DNA from: Nissolia schottii
Lineage: Eukaryota; Streptophyta; Magnoliopsida; Fabales; Fabaceae
NCBI GenBank assembly: GCA_003254905.1
Contig: QANU01087130.1
Location: forward strand, 43,367-107,366
Reading direction: 5' to 3'
DNA length: 64,000 bases
Below the pieces are notes generated by a model. It searched no databases. It saw only the letters and a list, made by a program, of their open reading frames with translations, and was not told where the DNA came from. Positions 1-10,200 of the stretch are shown piece after piece (within the stretch, counting starts at the first letter, position 1; every line of letters starts with the position of its first letter). The position numbers and the translations under genes are program-made.

Positions 1-118
1 TAACTATTTAACTAAAGTTCTCGGGTTCGAATCTTGAGAATGAAAAAAAATCCTTGTCGGGTTCTTGATATTAGAACTCAGATGTTGGTAATTCAATCGA
101 TACCAAAAAAAAAAAAAA
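1..118 (+). mobile_element. tRNA-derived SINE, 3' part, cut by the window edge
   Basis: The stretch has a B-box-like core (CGGGTTCGAATCTTG, about 23-37) followed by a short body and an A-rich tail at 104-118. Its body around 'GAGAATGAAAAAAAATCC' matches the minus-strand element at 50398-50591, so the two look like one SINE family. The 5' end lies outside the window, so target duplications cannot be checked. Confidence 0.5.
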
Positions 119-3100
119 GAATGATATGATTCGGTTTTCATCCTTTCCTTAATCAAGCCACAATTTTAGAATGGTTCATCTTTGTCTCTCAATTTGTGTT
201 CTTCTTATGACCTTTCTTTTTCTTCTTATCTTATTCTTTTATTTCCCATTTCATTTGTCTATTCTATCTACTATATGATCATGTCTAGATGTCGCTTGCC
301 ATCCTGCCGTCACACTGTAGAAGAGACAAAGTGTCATTTATAGTTCGCAAAGCTGTCCTCTCTTCATATTTTCACTTGCAATATCCTTTTTCATTTTCGT
401 TTGGTTTGAAGAGGTAAACATTAAAATGGGGATTCTTTTGTAATTTCGATTTCACTTTGAGCTTATATATCCCGTATTTGATTCTTCTATTTTACTCCAT
501 CTTTTTGTTAGAGGCATGAGTATCCTTCCAACAAAATGAGGATGGTTCCTTTAGCTTTTGCGATGAAATGAAGGAGGTATTGATTTTGTGAAGGCTCCTC
601 ATTTTTCATATGTTTTATCTAATTTAAAAATAAAGTTATGTTCGAGGGGTTATGTCAAAACTTAACTATCGCACTTGATTCATTGTCAATGTCGTCAAGC
701 ATTTCCATCGCAAAGGCATAAATGTCCACGCTATTTTCAAGTACCTCTTCAATGACTCCAGCCCCCATATATGGTAGGTTATCTAGAGATAAGAAATTAA
801 AAGGTTTGATTTTTTATTTATTTAGGATTTTGATTTCACTCATTTTGCAGGTTTGATAGGCCTTTTATGGTGTATAAACTTTGCAATGGGTCAAAAGCAA
901 TAAGGTCTTCATCGATATTGGATGGTGTTTATTCTTTCGCTCTCATAAATCTTGTTTCACTTTCGATAAGTTTAGATGTTTCTTCTATCGTAATTGTCAT
1001 AAAATATAAAATGACTGAGTGTTCTTTCTATACGTTATTTCCCTTTTTTTTTTTGGGTGCCGTCATTATACTATCTTGATTCTTCATGGTTGTTCTTTCT
1101 AGTTTTTGATTAAATTGTTTCCTCCAATTTTGGATTCACGCGTTTTTCTTCTTCTTCAAAATTGGCAATGATTAAATTAATTGAATAAACGGTCCCTTAG
1201 CTTACTTTTAGATGAATATATTTTATAATTAATCTAACAAAATTTTCTTATATCATTATTTTTTTTAAAAAAATTATAACTTCTTTAACGTTTTTCAACT
1301 TCTCCGAACTAAAAAATGATTAAATTGATTGAGATAAACGATCCCTTAATACATGTAAACAATAATTACATTAATTTGTGAGTCAATCTTTATTTTATTT
1401 TGTTAATATATAATTTCTCTTTATTTACTTTATGAAAGTAAATGCACTCATTATTATTATTGTTATTATTATTATTTTTATGTTTCTTGCTATTTAACCT
1501 TTTTTTAACAAGAATAAAAATTCTTGCTATTTAACTTACTTCTAGATGAATATATTTTTATAATTCATTAAAAAAAACTATTTTAAAATCTTTTTTCGGT
1601 GATTATAACATCTTTAAAAAAAATGAGACTAAAGAGGTAAGAAGTAAATGCATATTTTTCAAAAACAACTTTCAAATGTTATTATATTTTATATTAATTC
1701 AAAAATTGGATGGAAATATTATTTCTTATGTATGATGATAATGTTGGTCATCATTAGATTTATAGAAACTATGTAGTGAGATTGAGAGAGAGCTTAGATT
1801 TGGAAATCGAAAGAGAGTTTAGGCTAGATTAATTAAATGATTTAATTTTATTGAATTTTAGGGATAATTTTCTTTTCTTTTCTTTTTTGGATTTGATTCT
1901 GATTGATGTGGATAAAGGAATTTTAGATTATGTTTCTGGAGAGATTTTGAAAGTTTAAAGGAAAAGAGGAAGAATACATTGAAGGAGAAGATAGTAGGTG
2001 AAAGGAAAGGAAGAGAGAAGATGGTAAAACTCAAGAAATTAAGTGCACATATATCATAGTTCAGGGGTTAAAACACATTTTCCCTTTATATATTTAGCAT
2101 GATCAACAATTACACGTGCACAACACAGGTAAATACACTAATTTTTGATAAATGAATAAAATCCTAGATCAATGTTAGGAAGTGATAACTAGAGAACCGT
2201 AAATACGACTACAACGTATTTAACTAGTTAGTGTTACATGGAATGGAAAGAACTTTGTCACTGATATACATTAAACTCATTTAGGATAAAATTATATAAG
2301 ATCCTTGCAATTATTTCATTTAATTCCCATCTCAAGAGTCACGTACAAACATTTTTCCTTTTCGTTAATAAGAGTGTGCAAACATTTTTTTATTTTAAAA
2401 TGATTCATTGAAAATAATATATGTCTAAATGAATAAGAAATTCAATACAAGTATTTTTCGCTAATTTGTGTTGACGGCTTCGGAGTCGTTCAATTGGAGT
2501 TAAGCTGTATCACAACACGAAAGAGAGATTTTATATAAGTAAGTACAATTCAAATACTTTATCTTTAGACATATTTAAAAGAAAAACAGATCTTTATTAA
2601 CTTTATTTAAGATATGTTGACGTGTTTATATGTCCTATCAATCTATACAATCTTATTACGTATATAAAAATATTCGTATCTCAAGCATCAATGATCGATG
2701 TGGAGTGCAATAAACGGAGATAAGAGTGGAAGTTGTTGAGTGCATATATGTCCTCCTTTTTGACAATACAAAATTGAGATGGGAACCAAGAAAATAACTG
2801 AAACGGAACAAATTGAATGGCTGGTTGGTCGGTGCTTGATCTTGACTCTCTGAGATTACGATATAGAATAGAGTCATACCCTACGCAAATTGCAAAGGGC
2901 TGGCTGGCTGGCTCCGAATTGCACGCACTTTATTCTCACTCTGTTGTTTGTTGCGTGTGCTCGCTCTGCACTGCACTGTATATCATATATCCCTTTGCAG
3001 ATTTAGTTAGTCTGGTTTCCACTCATTTTGTGCTATCTCTGCTATCCAACTGTTTTCTTTTTTTCTTTTTGTGCAAATGGAACCTTTTCTGAGAGACTAT

Positions 3101-3403
3101 ATGGTAGTATTTTTGTCACTTAGGAGCAATTAAATTGATTTTGCTTAAGTTTGACACGTTATATATATATATATATGTTGATACTTTTTCTATTGAGAAA
3201 TCGTATTCATATCTCTTCGGGTAAATAGCAAATACTACCCTCAAAACTTTAAACTATTGCATCTCACCCTAAAGTATTAAAGCGTTAAAGAAATTGCATG
3301 TCATCTCAACACTAATATCCTACAAAGAGTTAAGTGAGAATATTCAACATATGTTACATATTTGATATAAAAAATAATAATTAAAAGTGATCGTTATTGT
3401 TAC
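119..3403. other. AT-rich intergenic stretch, no gene seen
   Basis: Open frames here are short and resemble no family I know. Simple repeats are present: an ATT run at 1451-1476 and a TA run near 3160-3176. Around 3220-3310 is text of the kind found at the ends of plant foldback elements ('aaatactaccctcaaaactt'), but I did not find its inverted partner nearby. Confidence 0.5.
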
Positions 3404-3420
3404 AGACTAAATCTAATCCT

Positions 3421-5110
3421 GACTTAGGTATTGTATAGCCAAGATGAATGAAGACATAAAACTTTTACAAGTCAGTTCATCCACACCTCATTTTAGGTCT
3501 ATCAATTGAATTTACCTCATTTCAGAATAATTTGAAGGAGGACATGTCTTTCCTTCCCTTGAGAAAAATCCACCTTTTTTTCCCGTCCCCATATTTGTAG
3601 AAATGAAACAAGCTAAAGAAAACATTTAAAGTCGGGGGAAGCCTAAGATGTTCACATAGAGCTTCAAAGGATAGAATGAAGGCCCAACTATTGGGGTGGA
3701 GTTGAGAATGAGCTATCACGATAACCTCCAGAACGGATAACTCGAAATCACTAAAAGGAAGTTTCAAGCCTATAAGGTTGAAGAATGACTCATATATGTA
3801 CATGAAAGGAATATCTCCTTCATAGTACGAGAAACAGATCCGTTCATATGGAGATGCTGGCATAGTAATAAACTCATTGGCAAAGTCTTTTTCTTGGCTC
3901 ATATCTCCTTCAAGTCAAAATAGTTCACGTGCTCTTCCTTCATGTTGGTAAGCATCATTAAAACTTTATTCTTTACCTATTCATATTTCTCAATGTCTTC
4001 AGCACGACATATCCATTGAAGCCTAGGAGGGATAGCTCTGCCCATAAATACCTAAACACAAAAAAAAAGGAGGGAATGAAACCATAAGGGCATGAAGACT
4101 GAGATATTAACAACACTGACATGAGAAGTTGGTAAAGTGGAAACAAACCCTATGATTCTCCCAAATTATAAACTAGGGTATAATTCCTACCCAAATTATA
4201 AACTAGGGTATAAATTCCTACCCAAATATCATATACTACCCAAATCTTAGATAGGATCGAGATGAAAAAGCGAAGCATTCATACACTAGATTCATAAACC
4301 AATATCTCAGAAGAGATAACAAAAATCCTTTTTATCTCTTTCCTATTTTCTACCTACAAACCCAAAAATCCTAGCACTACCAATCATCCGAAAAGGAAAA
4401 ACCATAAGTTTCAAGCACAAAGTTTCATACAACACACAATTTCTGAATTTCCATATTGTTATAAAAACCTATAGATTCACAATGGAAAAATTAAAGTCGT
4501 AATAGGAACAAGAAAGTGTGTGTTTACTTACAGATGATAGAAAAGAAACGATGAAATCAAGTGAAAGAAACCGAAATGGCTTCAAAATTCTCCTCGAGGA
4601 TAGATGAGGCAGGTTCAAAGATGAATCCAACAAAGAGGGGAGAGGGATGATTTTCTGAAGAAAGGGAAGATGAAAGAAAGTGAGAAATGGAGGAATGGTT
4701 ATGAAATAATGAGGAAGTTTTTAAAACTTCCCCAAAAAAGTTGTCACAGAATATGAAGAGATGGAAGGGTAAAATGGTAAAAGAATTCAGCGAGTCAAGG
4801 GGGTATGATGGGCGGAACATAGGCTTATTGTACCCGTCGTTGTCACATGAAAGTTATGTTTCCCATAAAAGTCATGATGAGAACATGCACAACAAACATG
4901 TCGAAATCATTTTCCTCTTTACGGCATATGGTATTCTGATGTCATACTCAATTGTACTTAAGACAACTTGACATGTGACTTAATGTCACATATCGACTTA
5001 GGTATTGTATAGCCAAGATGAATTAAGACATAACACTTCTACAAGTCGGGTCACGCTTACCTCATCTTGGGTCAATCAATTGAACTTACCTCATCTCGAA
5101 ACAACTGAAT
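3421..5110 (-). mobile_element. Degenerate retroelement remnant between two direct repeats
   Basis: Two direct repeats of roughly 115 bp, 3421-3535 and 4995-5110, share the opening GACTTAGGTATTGTATAGCC and stay clearly alignable throughout. They enclose about 1.46 kb with a broken, retrotransposon-like reading frame on the minus strand. This fits a decayed non-autonomous LTR-type element. However, the repeats lack clear TG...CA ends, and I see no primer-binding site or target duplication. A small tandem duplication of about 31 bp (CCCAAATTATAAACTAGGG, near 4158-4220) lies inside. Confidence 0.45.
3522..3902 (-). pseudogene. Fragment of plant 'putative gypsy-type transposon' domain protein
   Basis: This is a 126-residue open frame. 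Its centre, with 'LKLPFSDFELSVLEV' and then 'HSQLHPNSWAFILSFE', is the hallmark of the putative gypsy-type transposon domain (PF04195) found in plant retroelement gag-like proteins. Upstream on the same strand (about 4050-3903) another piece reads MGRAIPPRLQWICRAEDIEKYE and then stops, as if the original protein is broken by stops and frameshifts. I infer a dead transposon gene, not a host gene. The family match is from memory. Confidence 0.5.
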
Positions 5111-5892
5111 GAAGAACCGCAATTGTTAATAGTAATGGTGCTTATAAATACTCACCAGTATATTTATGTGTAATGGTTTTATGCTTTATGAGCATTGTTG
5201 AAGGCTTTAAGCAGCTCAATTAAGCCCCATCTAGGTCGCTGCACAAGAATATTAAAGGCTACCCAACAGCCAAAACGATCATAGCCATGGCATACTATAT
5301 AAGAGAAAGCAATGCTTATGTTCAGGTACAATCAATTTATCCCAATTACACTTAACACTTAAGAAATTCACTTACTTGGGTGTCAGTGTCTTTTGCAGAT
5401 ACAGCCGCCGCCGCTCAAGCTTATCACCATCATCACTCTTGGTTACAACAACTGTGTTCATCATCTCACTAGTTCTTAAGTTACGCTGAAGGTCAAAATT
5501 ACATATCCATCTCAGATACTTCTGTAATAGTTACCTTTATGCATGAACAATTTTCATTGAAAAACTGAGCATTTGTCTATCCATCACAATGCATTCTTTT
5601 CAAATTCAACCCCCGACTAAAACAAATGGAATAAATTAATGCGACATTGATTACTCCAAGATAAAAATGACCTTTGTAAATAGGAGCAAACAACAAGGAC
5701 TTACCTTCATCTTGTTCTAACGAATCACTATTATTGTTCATTTCATTTGTTTGAATTATTGTTACTCTGTCTCATTTATACAAACTAATATTGTTGTTTG
5801 TTTCATTCATGCAAGCTACTATTATTATTTGTCTTGTTATTGCAAAACCACCATTGAAGATTATCGTGCATAATTGAGTCACTTTTTGTAGT
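5111..5892. other. Intergenic stretch, nothing recognised
   Basis: No open frame of note, RNA gene or structured repeat was found. A short CCG-rich patch near 5405-5415 is too small to interpret. Confidence 0.4.
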
Positions 5893-6513
5893 TAGGGGTA
5901 GAAATAGATCAGGTCACTTGTCGAGAGCCTAGCTTAGTTTAGTCTATTTAATAAACTAGTCATTTTAAGACTTTGAAAAAGTTTTTTTAGTTAAATAGGT
6001 CAAGTCATAAGCTATAAAAAAAATGTGCATTAGGCTTAACAGGCCAACCTATTAATAAAAAGATATATGTTATCATTCTTGAATAAAAAAAAATCCTATC
6101 ATATTCTTATAATATGATCCGATCATATTCAAAATACTTTTACTTCTCATCTCTCCTGCTCTCTTAAAAACAGAATCGATCATTCTTCGTTAACTCTTCA
6201 TAGTATTCTTTTTTAGTTATTAATATAATTCATTTTTTATGCTTATTTTGACCGTGTTAAGCTAGAAAAATGTTTGTTGTCTCTATTTCATATTAGCTTC
6301 AATGAAAAACAACATCTAAATTTCTCATTTTTCTTTGTTGCAAGTAAACCTTTAAACAAACTTTTGAGTTGACCAAACTTTTAAAAGAATCAAGTCAAAC
6401 CTTAAAAAAAACCTATGACAAATAATAAACCTAAACTCAAGCCAAATAATTTACAAACAGACCAAACTTATTTAAGTCAAAACCTAATCTAATTGAACCC
6501 ATATCCACCTCAT
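5893..6513. mobile_element. hAT-like non-autonomous element, 621 bp
   Basis: The left end TAGGGGTAGAAATAG is a typical plant hAT terminus. The right end, read in reverse (TGAGGTGGATATGGG), is a diverged inverted partner. Flanking 8-mers TTTGTAGT (5885-5892) and TTTGTCGT (6514-6521) differ at one base, as expected for an old 8-bp hAT target duplication. No transposase frame lies inside. Confidence 0.5.
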
Positions 6514-6521
6514 TTTGTCGT

Positions 6522-7253
6522 GATAAATAAAAGCCCAAAAACTAAGCATATTCGTACGGACCATAAATTGTTTCTCACTAAGGATCGACTATTAGTTATG
6601 ACCCAAATCATAAAGGATCATGACATAAAAAATGGATCTATTACTAGTTTCAACCATTCAACGAGCTATGACGAGCCTATGTCTTGTGCAAAACTATAGG
6701 CCCAACAACGTCTGAACAGTGGACCTTGCAAATTTTATTCCATACACACAAAAGAACACCCTTTTTGCACGTTCTTTTGTTTTTTGTTTTTTTTTTTTTT
6801 CCTTTTCCTGATACATCCTATTTTGCACGTTCAATGCAAGCTTGAATAGTCAAGTATAGCAATCAAATTTATCTTCCACTAGCCTGGGGGAAATACATGG
6901 TACATTCATTGCCACTTACCTCTAAAGCCAGGAGAAAGTAAAGAGTTACACTCAATCAAGTGAGTTTGAGTATGAAATTCATTTTATTGATCTAGAGTGT
7001 ATACTATGCTAAGAGACCTTAGAGGGTGGTTTAGTTCATGTTTGCAGAAGGAACGCACACAAAACAGTGATAACGAACGGCTCAAAGCAGCTGTGACTGC
7101 TATCATTATTTCTTGTTTGGTTTGTTAAGAAATTCATGTATTGGATTTGGAACTCTTCTGCAATAGAAGAATTTCGGATTTGATAGAGCCATCGCTCAGC
7201 AAGTCAGAACATAGTTACTACAAAGATCGAAAATTTAGATCGACCTACAAAAT
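6522..7253. other. 3' flank and 3' UTR of the deaminase gene
   Basis: This region follows the stop codon of the minus-strand deaminase gene. It should hold that gene's 3' UTR and polyadenylation region, though I could not pick one clear signal. Farther out (6780-6800) is a T-rich run. No separate gene is visible. Confidence 0.4.
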
Positions 7254-10200
7254 CTAGCGTTGCTCAAACCTAAGATGAATTTCATTCATCAGTGGTTGAT
7301 GTTTCCTGACCTGCAAATTAAGGAAAAGTTCACATCAAGCCTGTATTCAAGCTTCGACAGATCGGAGGCGAGAGATATGAAACACAAAACATAAGGATCT
7401 AACAAATGCAGAAGATTTTGTAAAGGGGGGCTTACCTTCACACCGGCCAATGAAAGTAGCTTGTGAGAAGCAGTATATATAATATCTGAATTTTCTAACC
7501 TCTTCTCCACAAAGTAAACGACTTCAGAAACTCCTGACTGCAACAAGAAAAATGCAGAAATATAAAATGCATCTCATGAAATAAAGATGCCCCACGCGCA
7601 TGTACAGATAGTAGTGCCAAAGATTCTCCAAATATCTATCAATCAGACCGTGAATGATTATGATAATTTGTTAATACAGAGCTCATTATTTATTGCATTT
7701 TTTCTAACTTTTATCAATTTGTGAGCTCTGTTCTAAAAAGATAAAACTTGTGTTAGACAACCTACAGAGTATAGAGCGTAAGACAAAATGTAGCTGTTGT
7801 AACTGAAACCTGTTCCAACAAGCAGTTTCATAGGAGAGAAAATTTTAGTACCCCTGTAATCTTGAAGTCTACACTAGAAAGAAAGGAAAATAATCAGGAA
7901 ATTACATGGGGAGAAACTATAGGGTGAGGACAATAGAGAAATTAATTGGGATGATTAGGACAAAGAAAAGAGGGGTTGTTGCAACTAGCTATATATAGAG
8001 AAAGACTTGATCAAAAGAAGTAGGCAATAACTAAGAGGAACTAGGAGGGCTAAGGGTCCCCGCTTATTCTTTATTTGTTCTCTTTACTTTTTCTACATTT
8101 CTACTTGTATTACTTGCTGTTTTTAGTTTTGAGACTGAATTTTCCCACTGGAAATATCAATTTCTTCATTAATAAATAGTATTTTTAGTCTATAAATTTG
8201 AGTAAATACCACGTTCCTATCAACTGGTATTAGAGCTCCTCGGTCTTGGGGAATTGTGATGGTGTCGGCACGCGTTGCAATGGAGACAAGAATTAATGAG
8301 ATGGAGATAAGGCAATCTTGGAGTCACCGGAAGAGGAAGAAGCTTCTGATTTTTTACGGAGACGGTCTTGCTTATGGTTGGTCCATCCAAGTGGTGCAAC
8401 ACTTCGATGCTAAAGATACTCTTGAAAGTGAGAAGCTACCAGTGGTGGAGGCTCTAAGGGGATGTGGTTATATTTGGTACCAGGTTAGGGAGTGGAACAA
8501 CCCTTAACTAAATGGTGGGAGGTTGTAAAGGACATGATCAAACGATTTCATCCAAAGTATGAACTTGACCAACCAGATTAGTTTCCTTATGGGGAATCAA
8601 AAGAGAAGTTTGAGGTCGAGAAGGATGACGAGATGATGAAGACAAAACAATTGTTGGAAAAGATGGAGATGAAGAAGGTGGTAGAAGAGGTAAAGACAGA
8701 AGACGGAATGGAGGAAGTGCCTATCAGTCACCAATCTCAGAACTCAGATTTTAAGGAAACCAAGGGGATGAGTGCAAAAGGGAAGAAAATATGGATTAAT
8801 TAGTGGAAGTCCCAAAAAAGACGGGTCGATCTGTTCACAATAGTGAAGCAACGGTAGAAACACTTTCTTGCGATTGAGCAGGAACTAGAGATGACGCGAA
8901 AGGAGGTGTTCAAGACTGATGACATTTCTTTACATCTTACAGAGCTGAGACTTGTGCAACTGTTTCCACAATTGTATAAGGAGACAATGGAGGAGATGGA
9001 GCAATATCGACTAGAAGAGCATCACAACGACAGTGACTGTAGTACGTACGCAGTGGATGACGATGGTGGCCAAAGGGGGGCAACCAACGAGCGTTGGTTA
9101 ATGGAAATCGATGCAAAGGCAATGAAGATGACTTATGGCCACCACCAGAGCCACCATATCTGAAGGCAATTGAGACAACACCACCAAAGAATTACGGCAC
9201 AATAGAGGCACCTGAGGCGACGATGACCTTAACGATGAAATTTCTAGTAAAGGTCTAACAATTACCTGACAGCCACTTGAGAAAGAATAGGGAAGTAAGT
9301 GCAATGACCAGCGAAATGCTTGCTGTTGAGCTGAAGGCACTAGGCAGCGACAGTGGAGTTGCGTGCAGCAGCGATAGTGCTAGCACAAAGGGGCACAACC
9401 ATGATTCACGTGAGAGGACAGAAGAAAAGAGGGGCAAATGTGGAATTTTGTCCAAGCAACTCACTTTTAAACCTAATGGGACCAGCTCACAATGATGAAA
9501 GCATAGGGGTTGTGGAGAAGCCTTCCTTGTCTCCTAATTTTGAGAGTTTGAAGGCTTATTCATGCTTGCAGGAAGATATACCTATCTATACTCTCTTGGG
9601 ACATCTTTTACAACTCCCAAATAGCACTCAAGTGGGATTTCTTATCAAGGAGGGGACTGGGGTTTTTTATTCTGCTAAGGCCAGATATAAATCCCAAACA
9701 ATTTTTTCTCACATGGATCAAGAAGCTAGACAAGTGGCGGCCATCCATGGGGCCAACTTTCCATCTGGTAGGGGGTTATTTGTCCCTCAAGTTTCAAACT
9801 GTGCGCACTTTAGAGAAGAGTTGAAATTTATTTTATTGTGGCAATTGGAAGAGTGGTTCAGGTTCTAACTTAATTATACAAAGAGTTCAGTATGTTGAAG
9901 GGTCTATGAAATCACAACCCCATGCCTTGGGTAAAAGAGAGCATTGGAATATAAATGTTACGTTTACAATGCTAATAGCATTACTTTCACCAAGTGCAAC
10001 AGAAGTTGATGGAGTGCAGACTGTTATGTTTAGTGTGTATCAAAATCATTTGTTGCCCATTTCTGAAAATCAAGACAGGCAGGAGATTGAATGTGGATTA
10101 GATTCATGAGACCCGAGTGGACAAAACATTGCTAGCATACTTTCCTCTTTCTACTTCAAGATGTGGGATCCTGGAGGAGACCTTGTCAAGCTGCTAAGGG

